Below, piece by piece: positions 53,207-63,282 of a DNA stretch of 64,000 nt. Each line of letters opens with the position of its first letter. Positions within the stretch are counted from its first letter, which is position 1. Below the pieces are notes generated by a model, which was not told where the DNA came from, did no database searches, and worked only from the letters and a program-made list of their open reading frames with translations. The DNA is from Vibrio galatheae (GTDB taxonomy: Bacteria > Pseudomonadota > Gammaproteobacteria > Enterobacterales > Vibrionaceae): positions 1 through 64,000 of the forward strand of contig NZ_JXXV01000025.1 in assembly GCF_000967545.1 (NCBI RefSeq), written 5' to 3'. The position numbers were made by a program, and so were the translations under genes.

Positions 53207-56200
53207 TATACTGCCTCCACTTGTTCCGTTTGCGCCTGCTGCGCTTCAGCTTTACGCTTTTGAAGTACAGCTTTGTAGTCGCGTGGCATGACTTTCACCA
53301 TCGCATCTAAGCTTGCTTCAAAGTTGTCTAAGAACGACTGAGCCACTTCACTTCCTGTGAATTGAGCATGCTTAGTTAACATCTCTTTCAGTAGTTCGCG
53401 ATCCTCTGTTTCGATTGGGTCTAGGTCGACCAGTTCTGGGTTGAGTTTGGTTTCAAAGTCACCAGACTTATCCCATACGTAAGCGACACCGCCACTCATA
53501 CCCGCAGCAAAGTTACGCCCTGTTGAACCAAGGATGACAGCGACACCACCAGTCATGTACTCACAACCGTGGTCACCTACACCTTCAACAACCACTTTCG
53601 CGCCAGAGTTACGAACACAGAAACGTTCACCAGCCATACCACGAATGTAAGACTCACCAGACGTCGCGCCGTAGAAACAGACGTTTCCGACTACGATGTT
53701 GTCTTCAGCGACTATGGTTGATCTTGCGTCTGGGTAAAGTACTAACGTACCGCCAGACAGACCTTTACCCCAGTAGTCGTTCGCATCACCTTCTACTTCG
53801 AACTTGACGCCCTTAGCAAGGAAAGCACCGAATGATTGACCAGCAGAGCCTGTGAATTTGACATTCATTGGCTGTGGTAGACCTTGGTCTTTGTAAACTT
53901 TAGAGATTTCGTTCGACAGCATGGTACCAGCAGAGCGATCCGTATTGACGATTGGGAACTCAGCATTAACGGCTTCACCTTTCTCTAGTGCTGGAATCGC
54001 CGCTTGGATCAACTGGCGATCTAGGACTTGCTCTAGATTATGGTTCTGCTGTGTTTGGTTGAAGATGCCATCAGCTTCACGTGGTTGCTCAATGTGCAGT
54101 ACTGGCGATAAATCTAGGTTCTTGTATTTCCAGTGACCAATATCATCACGCACTTTCAGTTTGTGTGATTGACCTACCATCTCATCGATAGTGCGGAAAC
54201 CAAGTTCAGCCATCACTTCACGTAGGCCTTCTGCCATGTACTGGAAGAAAGTCACGACGTCTTCTACGCGGCCATCAAAACGCTCACGTAGCGTCTTGTT
54301 TTGCGTCGCGATACCAACAGGACAGGTGTTCTTATGACACTTACGCATCATGATACAGCCTTCAACAACCAATGCGGCTGTTGCCACGCCCCATTCTTCT
54401 GCGCCAAGTAGAGTTGCTACTGCAAGGTCGCGTGGTGTTTTCATCTGACCATCAGACTGAACCACGATACGGTTACGTAGACCGTTCTTAAGCAGTGTTT
54501 GGTGCGTTTCAGCGAGACCTAGCTCCCAAGGTAGACCTGTGTGACGAATAGACGACATAGGTGAGGCACCTGTACCGCCGTCGAAACCTGCGATGAGGAC
54601 AACGTCTGCTTTCGCTTTCGCTACACCAGAGGCGATAGTACCGACGCCTGCTTCTGAAACGAGTTTGACGTTAACACGACCTGCGCGGTTGGCGTTCTTC
54701 AAATCGTAAATGAGCTGAGCCAAATCTTCGATTGAGTAAATATCGTGGTGTGGCGGTGGCGAAATTAGACCAACTCCCGGAGTCGAGTGACGCGTTGCAC
54801 CGATCCAGTCATCCACTTTATCACCTGGTAGCTGACCACCTTCACCCGGTTTCGCACCTTGAGCCATCTTGATCTGCAGCTCATCGGCGTTGGTTAGGTA
54901 GTAAGAGGTGACACCGAAGCGGCCAGAAGCAACCTGTTTGATTGCGCTGCGTTCCCAATCACCATTTTCTTTACGTTCGAAACGATTTGGATCCTCACCA
55001 CCTTCACCCGAGTTTGATTTCGCGCCAATGCGGTTCATCGCAACAGCGAGCGTTGAGTGCGCTTCGTAAGAGATCGAACCAAATGACATTGCGCCTGTCG
55101 CGAAACGCTTAAGGATCTTCTCGATTGGTTCTACTTCTTCAAGAGGAATTGAACCCGCTGGATTCTTAACAAAGTCTAACTGGCTACGAAGTGTCGCTGC
55201 ATTGTCGCCTTGGTCATCAACCGCTTTCGCGTATTGTTTGAACTGAGCGTAGTCTTTGTTGCGCGTAGACTGTTGCAGTAGTGAAATCGTTTCTGGGTTA
55301 AACAGATGTTTTTCGCCACGCTGTTTCCATTGATAAACACCACCTACATCGAGAACCTGCACTGGGATTTCACGCGTTGGGAAACCGATGCGGTGACGTA
55401 CCAGAACTTCTTTGGCAATGTCGTCAATGGTTAGACCTTGGATACGAGAAACGGTGCCGGTGAAGTACTTATCAACGACTGATTTACTAATACCGAGTGC
55501 TTCAAAGATTTGTGCACCGTGGTAAGACTGCAGTGTTGAGATGCCCATCTTCGAGAAGATCTTAAGTAGGCCGCCGTTGATCGCTTTACGGTAGTTCTCG
55601 AATAGATCGCGAATGTTCGTTTCAGGGTCTAGCTTCTTAGTGCGCTGTAGCTCTACCATAGTTTCGATAACTAGGTATGGGTTAACTGCGTTGGCACCGT
55701 AGCCCACTAGAGTCGCAAAGTGGTGTGTCTCGCGAGCATCACCCGTTTCAACCACGATGTCACACTTAGCACGCAAGCCTTTACGGATTAGGTGATGGTG
55801 AACCGCGCCAACCGCTAGCATTGCTGGAATCGCTGCGTGGTTAGAGTTAACTGCACGGTCGGTTAAAAGGATGATCGAGTACCCATCAATAACCGCATCT
55901 TCGGCGTACTGACAGATACGTTTTAATGCGCGCTCTAGTTTGCCTTGATCTTCATTGGCTTGGAATACAATATCCAGCGTCTTGGCTTGTAAGTGCTCGT
56001 TGTCGATAGCACGCAGTTTTTCAAGCTCAGAGTTGGACAGAACTGGAGATTCAAGCTCAACCTTTTGACAATGCTCAGGTGACTCAGCCAATAGGTTCTG
56101 ATCTTTACCTAGGTAAGTGTTGAGCGACATAACCATGCGCTCACGAATCGGGTCGATTGGCGGGTTGGTTACCTGAGCAAACAGCTGTTTAAAGTAGTTA

Positions 56201-57753
56201 GAAAGATGTTGTGACTGGTGCGATAGAATTGCTAGCGGCCAGTCGGCACCCATCGCTGAAAGTGGTTCTTTGCCATCTTTCGCCATTGGGACGATGATTT
56301 CGTTAACTTCTTCTGAGCTGACACCGAACGCTTGCTGTTTGTGCAGCAGCTTCTCTGGAGAAGGTTGGCTGAATTCGTTGGTCGCATCAGGCAGTTTTTT
56401 CAGGCTAAGTAGATTTTCTTCTACCCATTTCTCATACGGCTGTGCACTCGCGATGCCATCTTTCACTTCTTCATCAGAAATGATGCGGCCCTGCTCTAGG
56501 TCAGCAACGAAAATACGGCCAGGTTGCAGACGACCACGAAACTCAACGTTTTCCGGCGCAATATCAACCACGCCCGATTCAGAAGCCATTACTAGGAAGT
56601 CATCTTTGGTCACGGTATAACGGGAAGGGCGCAGACCGTTACGGTCAAGTGTCGCACCAACCTGAACACCGTCAGTAAAACAAACGGATGCTGGGCCGTC
56701 CCATGGTTCCATGACGTTAGCGTGGTACTGGTAGAACGCACGACGTGTTGGATCCATGTTTTTATTTTCTTGCCACGCTTCTGGAATCATCATCATCAAT
56801 GCGTGAGGCAGGCTGCGGCCAGAAAGGACCAGTAGCTCAAGTGCCATATCAAAGTTTGATGAATCCGAACTGCCTTCCTGACAGATAGGCAACAGCATAT
56901 CGATTTCTGCTTGAGTAAACAGATCAGACTCGATGATCGCTTCGCGTGCTTTCATCCAGTTTAAGTTACCGCGAACCGTGTTGATTTCACCGTTGTGCGC
57001 AATGTAACGGAAAGGCTGAGCTAAACGCCATTTCGGGAAGGTGTTGGTAGAGAAACGAGAGTGAACCAGCGCCAATGCTGTCACCATCGTTGGATTCTGT
57101 AGATCTAAAAAGTACTGAGGTACTTGTTCAGTAGTTAGCTGACCTTTATACACCAGTGTCTTGTAAGACATTGAGTTGATGTAGAAGTCGTCGCCGATGT
57201 TTGAAACACTTTCTAGGCAGACACGAACTGTGTAGTTACGTAACACATACAACTTACGTTCAAGCTCTTCAGGAGTGATACCTGGGCCACCAGAAATAAA
57301 TACATGCTCAAATTGCGGTTCAGTGCTTAGAGGATCTGCGCCGATCATTGAGTTATCGGTCGGAAGAACACGGTAACCAATCACATCTAATTCTAGACGT
57401 TTCGCGTTACGCTCTAAGATATCGCGGCACTGAGCGCGCTTATGTTCGTCTTTAGGGAAAAGTACAACACCAACACCGTATTTGTCGAAAGACGGCAGCT
57501 TGATACCAAGTTTTACCGCTTCTTCTAACAAAAACTCATGTGGTTTTTGTAACAAGATACCTGCACCGTCGCCACTGCATGGATCACAGCCTTGACCACC
57601 ACGGTGTTCCATACGAGCAAGCATGTCGAGTGCCTGAGTTACTACTTCGTGTGATTTACGGTTTTTAAGGTGAGCAACAAAACCGATACCACAAGCGTCA
57701 TGCTCCAGCTCCGGAGTATATAGACCTTGGGCATTTTGCTCTCTATCTACCAT
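53206..57753 (-). CDS. gltB: Glutamate synthase large subunit, second type
   Basis: Ferredoxin- or NADPH-type GOGAT large subunit, 1515 aa. Nucleophile Cys21 in [14 protein letters not shown] follows a 20-residue propeptide. The central FMN-binding synthase has [28 protein letters not shown] and [14 protein letters not shown]. The [3Fe-4S] cysteines are [12 protein letters not shown]. The beta-helix tail is [15 protein letters not shown] with [13 protein letters not shown]. The start follows GGAAGGATG. It is the first gene of the operon; a CRP-like site lies about 245 nt upstream. Confidence 0.97.
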   Translation of the reverse strand: MVDREQNAQGLYTPELEHDACGIGFVAHLKNRKSHEVVTQALDMLARMEHRGGQGCDPCSGDGAGILLQKPHEFLLEEAVKLGIKLPSFDKYGVGVVLFPKDEHKRAQCRDILERNAKRLELDVIGYRVLPTDNSMIGADPLSTEPQFEHVFISGGPGITPEELERKLYVLRNYTVRVCLESVSNIGDDFYINSMSYKTLVYKGQLTTEQVPQYFLDLQNPTMVTALALVHSRFSTNTFPKWRLAQPFRYIAHNGEINTVRGNLNWMKAREAIIESDLFTQAEIDMLLPICQEGSSDSSNFDMALELLVLSGRSLPHALMMMIPEAWQENKNMDPTRRAFYQYHANVMEPWDGPASVCFTDGVQVGATLDRNGLRPSRYTVTKDDFLVMASESGVVDIAPENVEFRGRLQPGRIFVADLEQGRIISDEEVKDGIASAQPYEKWVEENLLSLKKLPDATNEFSQPSPEKLLHKQQAFGVSSEEVNEIIVPMAKDGKEPLSAMGADWPLAILSHQSQHLSNYFKQLFAQVTNPPIDPIRERMVMSLNTYLGKDQNLLAESPEHCQKVELESPVLSNSELEKLRAIDNEHLQAKTLDIVFQANEDQGKLERALKRICQYAEDAVIDGYSIILLTDRAVNSNHAAIPAMLAVGAVHHHLIRKGLRAKCDIVVETGDARETHHFATLVGYGANAVNPYLVIETMVELQRTKKLDPETNIRDLFENYRKAINGGLLKIFSKMGISTLQSYHGAQIFEALGISKSVVDKYFTGTVSRIQGLTIDDIAKEVLVRHRIGFPTREIPVQVLDVGGVYQWKQRGEKHLFNPETISLLQQSTRNKDYAQFKQYAKAVDDQGDNAATLRSQLDFVKNPAGSIPLEEVEPIEKILKRFATGAMSFGSISYEAHSTLAVAMNRIGAKSNSGEGGEDPNRFERKENGDWERSAIKQVASGRFGVTSYYLTNADELQIKMAQGAKPGEGGQLPGDKVDDWIGATRHSTPGVGLISPPPHHDIYSIEDLAQLIYDLKNANRAGRVNVKLVSEAGVGTIASGVAKAKADVVLIAGFDGGTGASPMSSIRHTGLPWELGLAETHQTLLKNGLRNRIVVQSDGQMKTPRDLAVATLLGAEEWGVATAALVVEGCIMMRKCHKNTCPVGIATQNKTLRERFDGRVEDVVTFFQYMAEGLREVMAELGFRTIDEMVGQSHKLKVRDDIGHWKYKNLDLSPVLHIEQPREADGIFNQTQQNHNLEQVLDRQLIQAAIPALEKGEAVNAEFPIVNTDRSAGTMLSNEISKVYKDQGLPQPMNVKFTGSAGQSFGAFLAKGVKFEVEGDANDYWGKGLSGGTLVLYPDARSTIVAEDNIVVGNVCFYGATSGESYIRGMAGERFCVRNSGAKVVVEGVGDHGCEYMTGGVAVILGSTGRNFAAGMSGGVAYVWDKSGDFETKLNPELVDLDPIETEDRELLKEMLTKHAQFTGSEVAQSFLDNFEASLDAMVKVMPRDYKAVLQKRKAEAQQAQTEQVEAV

Positions 57754-58285
57754 AGATACATCCTTCCAGTTAAAGAGGCGCGAAAGTGCTAGTCGAAACT
57801 AGTTCTACGACCTGTCCTTTATTATTTTGATTCGAAGTCAGCCTAGGTTGGCGACTTTGATTCCTTTCCGTATCTCGCAGAAATATATTGCGAGAAAAAC
57901 AATCCTTGGTGATTTCCCGTTTTTTAGTATCACAATCTAGTGATTTATATAGGTGGGAGTGGGATAACACCGATGTTTCACCGAGTTTTCATGTAACAAA
58001 AATCACAAAAACCAGCGAAATCTGTAAGTATCCTACAATTTAGTAAGGATGAAATGCAATCAAAACTCGATGTTGTTGCCCACTTTTTTTGGGTTATAAA
58101 TGAATATTATGTTTAACTTTTGCGTAACAATTTAACTGAAGCACATTATTTCTGCATGTTTATTGATATTGAATAATGCTGAGACTGTTTGAAATCATTA
58201 CATTTGCCACTCTATTTTTTTCAATATTGTAATTTAATTACACCGATCTTAATGAGATTTATTTCGATCTCAAGCTGAGGACATC
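57754..58285 (-). promoter_or_regulatory. Long upstream region of the second-type gltBD operon
   Basis: No gene is visible in these 532 nt. The part next to gltB could be a leader of about 180 nt after a predicted -10 box (TATATAAAT on the minus strand at 57951-57943). It contains a hairpin CTCGCA/TGCGAG (57875-57895) and a small CTAGT/ACTAG stem near 57789-57803. Beyond the promoter lies an imperfect palindrome ATCCTAC-N-GTAAGGAT near 58030-58050 and AT-rich sequence. Confidence 0.5.
57992..58007. promoter_or_regulatory. CRP-like binding site upstream of gltB
   Basis: TGTAACAAAAATCACA matches TGTGA-N6-TCACA at 9 of 10 positions. Its centre is about 62 nt before the start site implied by the -10 box at 57944-57949, close to the -61.5 class I position. 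The -35 region there is poor, as expected of an activated promoter. Confidence 0.5.
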
Positions 58286-58465
58286 ATGCAGCTTCATGAG
58301 TTGGTCAACACCATAGGACAAGATTTACAACGTCGTTATGGTGAGAAAGTGCACAAGCTTACCTTGCACGGGGGATTTAGCTGTCCTAACCGCGATGGCA
58401 CTCAAGGCTCACTGGTAGATCAACCATTTGTATATATAAAACCAACAATAAAGGCTGATTATTAA
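58286..58465 (+). pseudogene. Truncated radical-SAM gene (YhcC/TIGR01212 family remnant)
   Basis: A 59-codon frame with a good ribosome site (TGAGGA) starts MQLHELVNTIGQDLQRRYGE and continues KLTLHGGFSCPNRDGTQG. This is the N-terminus of the TIGR01212/YhcC radical-SAM family, including the first cluster cysteine. After GTQG the family sequence stops, and an unrelated 18-residue tail ending KADY precedes TAA. The other two cysteines of the [4Fe-4S] motif and about 250 residues are missing. An internal deletion removed the enzyme, so no activity is expected. Confidence 0.8.
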
Positions 58466-58528
58466 GCATTAAGCTGATATCTTCTATACACTTACACAAC
58501 GAGTGGCAATAACAGGTACGAGAGCTGA

Positions 58529-60283
58529 ATGGAACAAGCATTAGGTTGGTTATGGGGTAGTTCCCATGAGCATGGACATGGACTTGCTCTCGTTGTCATT
58601 CTGCTTTCGATCTCGGCGCTCATCATCATATACACTCGCCACCAAGCCCATTTAACCCAATTACTTAAATCTGCTCCCAACCCGCTGCTGGTGGTTGATA
58701 GTAAATCGGGTGAACTCAAATTAGCCAACAGTGCGGCCAATCAAGTGCTGGGGGTGCGCAAAGTTGGTAAAAGTTATCTGTTACCAGAGATGGTGACAAC
58801 GCAATTTCTCCTGTCTATTTTTTCTCCCTTCAGGGAGTCGAGCTTTTCGGCGCAAAAACTGAGTTGGCCAATCTCATCCAGTCGAGTAATTAAATTAAAT
58901 GTCACTGGACGAAAAACCTCTTATCGTCGTCGCTCGGTGTGGTTGCTGAACTTTACTGCCTATCAACTGACTGAACTAGAGTTAAAGCAAGAGGTTGAAT
59001 CGCTATCGATGATCAAGAGTGCGTTCGATAACTTGTCTGAACTGATATTCATTAAAAACAATCAAGGTCAGATTGTCTCGAGCAACCGAGCTTTTCAACG
59101 TTTCTGGCAGGATCGCGAAGAAGAGGGCGCAGCCGACATTCAGAGTGTCATCAAAGGTCGTGCTAGCAAACGCCGTTGGACCACTAATCCCGATGGTAAA
59201 AGTTGTTTGCTTGAGAGCTACCAAAGTGTGTTGATCTCTCAAGATGGTGAAGGTATTGGAACTTTGGGGATTAGCCACGATGTGACCGATTGGCACGATA
59301 TGCAGAAAAATCTTCGTGACGAAATGGAAAAACGCAAAGATACCGAAGCAGCCCTCGCACAGCGAGATACTATCTTGCAGAATATTCTGGAGTCGAGTCC
59401 GGATTCTATCGGTATTTTCAATGAAAATATGGTTTATCAGGCGTGTAACCTCCCATTTGTCAAAGCATTGGGCATTGCTGATGTGGACGAACTTATCGGC
59501 AAGCGACTGCAAGACGTTATTCCGGGCGACACGTACACACGCTTTTCTGATACGGACAATAAAGTTTTGTATGAAGGAAAGTCATTGCGTTACATAGACC
59601 GTGTCATAAATAGTGATGGACATTCGACTTGGTACGATGTGGTGAAATCACCTTTTAGAGACCCTGCATCGGGTACCAATGGCGTATTGATTATGGCGCG
59701 AGATGTTTCTGAGCGTTACCTGGCGGAACAAAAACTTGAGGCAGCCAACCAAGAGCTGGAAAGATTGAGCTTTGTTGATGGACTGACTCAAATCTCCAAT
59801 CGCCGTCGTTTTGACGAACAGCTAGAAACATTATGGTATCTGCATATTCGCGAGCAGCAACCGTTGACCGTGATGCTGTGTGATATTGATTATTTCAAAG
59901 GTTACAACGACAGATACGGTCACCAACGTGGCGATGAAGCCTTAAATAAAGTTGCCCAAGTATTTCAAAAAGTTCTCTCTCGCTCAACGGATTGCGTGGC
60001 TCGTTATGGGGGGGAAGAATTTGGTTTTATCCTACCGAACACCACAGTAGAGGGGGCCTTGCTGGTGGCTGACCGAATTCATACCGAAGTGCGCAATTTA
60101 GCGATTGAACATGAATCTTCCAAGGTATCTGAAGTGGTCACTGTGAGTATCGGCCTAGTGTCGATTATCCCGCAGAGGTTAGATCTCAGTGAAACGATTG
60201 TGGCTTTGGCCGACAGTGCGCTTTATCAAGCGAAAGCGAATGGCCGCAACCAAACTTGCGTGCATCACACATCAGATAATTAA
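58529..60283 (+). CDS. Membrane-anchored PAS-GGDEF diguanylate cyclase
   Basis: Predicted c-di-GMP synthase of 584 aa. One membrane helix (about 18-35) follows a His-rich start (SSHEHGHGL). PAS-like domains lie at about 45-145, 163-265 and 283-400 (the last with ERYLAEQKLEAANQELERL as linker). The GGDEF domain is at about 415-580: DGLTQISNRRRFDE, active site GGEEF at 494-498 and the inhibitory RxxD site RSTD at 485-488. Product feedback control is therefore likely. It lies directly upstream of arcB, with 121 nt between. Confidence 0.94.
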   Translation: MEQALGWLWGSSHEHGHGLALVVILLSISALIIIYTRHQAHLTQLLKSAPNPLLVVDSKSGELKLANSAANQVLGVRKVGKSYLLPEMVTTQFLLSIFSPFRESSFSAQKLSWPISSSRVIKLNVTGRKTSYRRRSVWLLNFTAYQLTELELKQEVESLSMIKSAFDNLSELIFIKNNQGQIVSSNRAFQRFWQDREEEGAADIQSVIKGRASKRRWTTNPDGKSCLLESYQSVLISQDGEGIGTLGISHDVTDWHDMQKNLRDEMEKRKDTEAALAQRDTILQNILESSPDSIGIFNENMVYQACNLPFVKALGIADVDELIGKRLQDVIPGDTYTRFSDTDNKVLYEGKSLRYIDRVINSDGHSTWYDVVKSPFRDPASGTNGVLIMARDVSERYLAEQKLEAANQELERLSFVDGLTQISNRRRFDEQLETLWYLHIREQQPLTVMLCDIDYFKGYNDRYGHQRGDEALNKVAQVFQKVLSRSTDCVARYGGEEFGFILPNTTVEGALLVADRIHTEVRNLAIEHESSKVSEVVTVSIGLVSIIPQRLDLSETIVALADSALYQAKANGRNQTCVHHTSDN

Positions 60284-60404
60284 CCTGCTATGAACTGGGA
60301 TTCTTTTCGCCGTCAATCGGGAAAACAGGTAGTATGAGCTATGGCCTTCTATTCAAGTCCTTGTTTAGATTGCCGTTGCTTTGTATTACCTTTCGGAGCT
60401 CTTG

Positions 60405-62750
60405 ATGAAGCCGATAAAAAACCTCGCCCAATATTATGTCGACCTACTGGTTAAGTTGGGCATCCTTCGTTTCTCTATTCTGTTAGCCCTTGCTCTGGTT
60501 GCGCTAGCCGTAGTTGTTCAAGTCGGGATCACTCTGGTCTTAAGCGGCCATGTTGACGATATTGATATCGTCCGTTCCGTTTTCTTTGGCTTGTTGATTA
60601 CACCGTGGGCGGTCTACTTTTTGTCTGTGGTGGTTGATCAGCTTGAAGAGTCGAGACAGAGATTGTCTAAACTCGTCTCTAAGCTCAAGGACATGCGTTC
60701 GCGAGATCAAGAGCTTAACCATAAGCTGCAACAAAATATCGCCAAACTCAATCAAGAGATTGAAGAGAGAATTAAGGCCGAAGAAGCCCGTGAAGAGGCG
60801 ATGAAAGATCTTGAAAACGAGGTCTATCAACGTGAAAAAACGCAAGTAGAATTGGCTGAAAGGACTGCACTTTTACGTTCATTTATCGACGCGTCCCCTG
60901 ATTTGATTTATTACCGCAACGCTGATGGTGTTTTCTCTGGCTGTAACCGGGCAATGGAAGAACTGACCGGCAAAAAAGAAAATCAGTTAGTCGGTTTGAC
61001 TCCGTGGGATGTCTACAGCAAGGAAGTAGCCCAACAGATCGTTGATACTGACCAGAAAGTATTTTCAGACAACCAAGCACTCACTTATGAGCAGTGGCTT
61101 GAATACCCTGACGGACATCGTAACTACTTCGAGCTACGTAAAGTACCATTCTACAGTAAGGAAGGGCGTCACTTAGGTTTGGTTGGTTTTGGCCGTGATA
61201 TTACAGAACGCAAGCGTCATGAAGAGTCTCTCGAAAAGGCGAGTCGAGATAAGACGACCTTCATTTCGACCATCAGTCATGAACTCCGAACGCCGCTCAA
61301 CGGCATTGTCGGTTTAAGCCGTATGCTGCTAGATACGCCATTGACGTCTGAGCAGCGTAATCATATGCAAACTATCAATGTCAGCGCGATTACGTTAGGT
61401 AATATCTTTAACGACATTATCGATATGGATAAGTTTGATCGCCGCAAGCTCGAGCTGTTTCCATCGGCCCTCAATTTTGAAGAATTTGTCGCCGAAATGG
61501 AGAGTATTTCAGCCTTGATGGCCTCTCAGAAAGGGCTACGTTTCGACCTAGAGCGCCTGAGTGAGCTACCTAGCGGGATAGAAGTCGATGCGACGCGCCT
61601 ACGTCAAGTGCTGTGGAACTTGGTTAGTAACGCCATGAAGTTCACTAAAGAGGGTGGCGTGGTGATGACAGTAAGCGCCGATGTTGAAGATGGCTTTGCC
61701 AACATTACCATGGAAGTTGAAGACAGTGGTATTGGCATTCCAGAAGCTGAACTAGATAAAATTTTTGCCATGTATTATCAAGTTAAATCGGGCAAAGATA
61801 ACCTTCATGCGGTTGGTACTGGTATTGGCTTGGCCGTTTCCAAACAGCTTATCAATATGATGGATGGTGATATAAGTGTTAGCAGTGAGGAGGGCTTTGG
61901 CAGTACCTTTACGGTGACGATTCGTGTTCCACTGGTTGATGTTGAACAGCCCAACACAGATGCACCCCACTGCACACAAGAACTCAATATCTTTATGGTC
62001 GAAGATATCGAACTCAATATTACGGTTGCTCGCTCTTTACTAGAGAGTATGGGGCATGAAGTTTCTGTCGCCATGACGGGGGCAGATGCAATGGAAATGT
62101 TTGATCCAGAAATCTACGATTTGGTGTTCTTAGATATTCAATTGCCCGATATGACTGGCTTTGACGTCGCACAGTACTTTAGACGGACCTACTCAGATTT
62201 ACCACCTCTGGTTGCGCTTACTGCCAACGTGTTGAAAAACAAACAAGAGTACTTAGATAACGGTATGGATGACGCGATCAGTAAGCCTTTATCTGTGACG
62301 GCGGTGCAGGATGTACTGGCTAAGTTCACCCAACCGAAAACGCTACAAGAGACTCGCGCAGTTCCAACGCCGGAACCTGTTGCAGAAGGTGGGGAAATAT
62401 ACGCTCGCTTGCTCGATCTCGATATGCTCGAGTCGTATATTGGCATCGTTGGTCCCAAGCCTGTGCTTGACAGCATCACCATGTTTGAAGAGATGATGCC
62501 TGATTATCTGCAAGTACTCGATTCAAATATGACCGCGAAACATCAAGAAGGCATTGTCTCTGAAGCGCATAAGATTAAGGGCGCAGCAGGCTCTATCGGA
62601 CTAAAGCACATTCAGAGTGTTGCTCAGAAGGCTCAGTCGCCAGATTTACCAGCTTGGTGGGAAAATATTGATGATTGGGTTGAAGAAATGAAGAATGAAT
62701 ATAAAAATGATATTCAAATACTTAAAGAATGGTTAGGACAACAGTCGTAA
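60405..62750 (+). CDS. arcB: Aerobic respiration control sensor kinase ArcB
   Basis: Tripartite hybrid kinase that phosphorylates ArcA. 781 aa from the ATG at 60405 (GGAG upstream). It has two membrane helices (about 25-77), a coiled coil (80-150), PAS (about 155-275), HisKA with H292 in STISHELRTPLNG, an ATPase domain (DSGIGIPEAELDKIFAMYYQVK), a receiver with D577 (FLDIQLPDMTG) and an HPt domain with H722 (AHKIKGAAGS). Cys180 of the E. coli redox pair is kept (FSGCNRAMEELTG), but residue 241 is Tyr (HRNYFELRK) where E. coli has the second Cys. Confidence 0.97.
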   Translation: MKPIKNLAQYYVDLLVKLGILRFSILLALALVALAVVVQVGITLVLSGHVDDIDIVRSVFFGLLITPWAVYFLSVVVDQLEESRQRLSKLVSKLKDMRSRDQELNHKLQQNIAKLNQEIEERIKAEEAREEAMKDLENEVYQREKTQVELAERTALLRSFIDASPDLIYYRNADGVFSGCNRAMEELTGKKENQLVGLTPWDVYSKEVAQQIVDTDQKVFSDNQALTYEQWLEYPDGHRNYFELRKVPFYSKEGRHLGLVGFGRDITERKRHEESLEKASRDKTTFISTISHELRTPLNGIVGLSRMLLDTPLTSEQRNHMQTINVSAITLGNIFNDIIDMDKFDRRKLELFPSALNFEEFVAEMESISALMASQKGLRFDLERLSELPSGIEVDATRLRQVLWNLVSNAMKFTKEGGVVMTVSADVEDGFANITMEVEDSGIGIPEAELDKIFAMYYQVKSGKDNLHAVGTGIGLAVSKQLINMMDGDISVSSEEGFGSTFTVTIRVPLVDVEQPNTDAPHCTQELNIFMVEDIELNITVARSLLESMGHEVSVAMTGADAMEMFDPEIYDLVFLDIQLPDMTGFDVAQYFRRTYSDLPPLVALTANVLKNKQEYLDNGMDDAISKPLSVTAVQDVLAKFTQPKTLQETRAVPTPEPVAEGGEIYARLLDLDMLESYIGIVGPKPVLDSITMFEEMMPDYLQVLDSNMTAKHQEGIVSEAHKIKGAAGSIGLKHIQSVAQKAQSPDLPAWWENIDDWVEEMKNEYKNDIQILKEWLGQQS

Positions 62751-62766
62751 CGTCAGAGGTGATAAA

Positions 62767-63213
62767 ATGAAAAAACTGGCATTGGTCGCTCTCGGAGTCT
62801 CATTGTTGGCTGGGTGTGTGAATGACGTCATTGATTGGCAGCAAAACAACCAAACTATCATCTCACAGACAAGCGTGACGTTAAAAAGCAATCTTTGGCT
62901 CAACAAAATGCCATCGATAGGGGAAGGGCAGGATAATACGCTACACGGCTCATTGTACTTAGAGTCAAACACCATGTTGCCTGCAGAACTGGATGTAAAA
63001 AGCCTGTCTATCGCTCAAGGTGGAGAAACTTGGTAGATAGAGGGTGATGCGCTTGAGCTTCGTACTCATAACCAAAATCAGTGGGAAGTCGCTTTCGAAT
63101 GGCAAGTACCGGTTGATGTTGAAAAGCCAGTTGATATTGCGTTGATGCTCAGTGACCAAGGCAAGGTTGAGTGGTTAGTTGAGAAGCGTATTCAGATTGA
63201 TACGGTGTATTAA
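62767..63213 (+). pseudogene. Lipoprotein gene interrupted by an in-frame amber codon
   Basis: The frame starts 16 nt after arcB and encodes a lipoprotein signal with lipobox LLAGC (Cys17). It runs 89 codons to TAG at 63034-63036, in the context GGETW-stop-IEGDALELRTHNQ. The same frame then stays open for 58 more codons with coding-like sequence (WEVAFEWQVPVDVEKPVD) to TAA at 63211. A single CAG-to-TAG change would explain this. The intact product would have 148 aa. I do not recognise the family. Sequencing error or a truncated but functional product remain possible. Confidence 0.72.
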
Positions 63214-63232
63214 TCATTTCCTTGCATAATTA

Positions 63233-63264
63233 AAAAAGGCTTACTCCATTGGGGTAAGCCTTTT
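63233..63264. terminator. Bidirectional terminator, lipoprotein / tolC
   Basis: AAAAGGCTTACTCC pairs with GGGGTAAGCCTTTT (one G-T pair) around ATT, between convergent genes. Confidence 0.88.
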
Positions 63265-63282
63265 GCTTTTTAGGTCAAGTGG

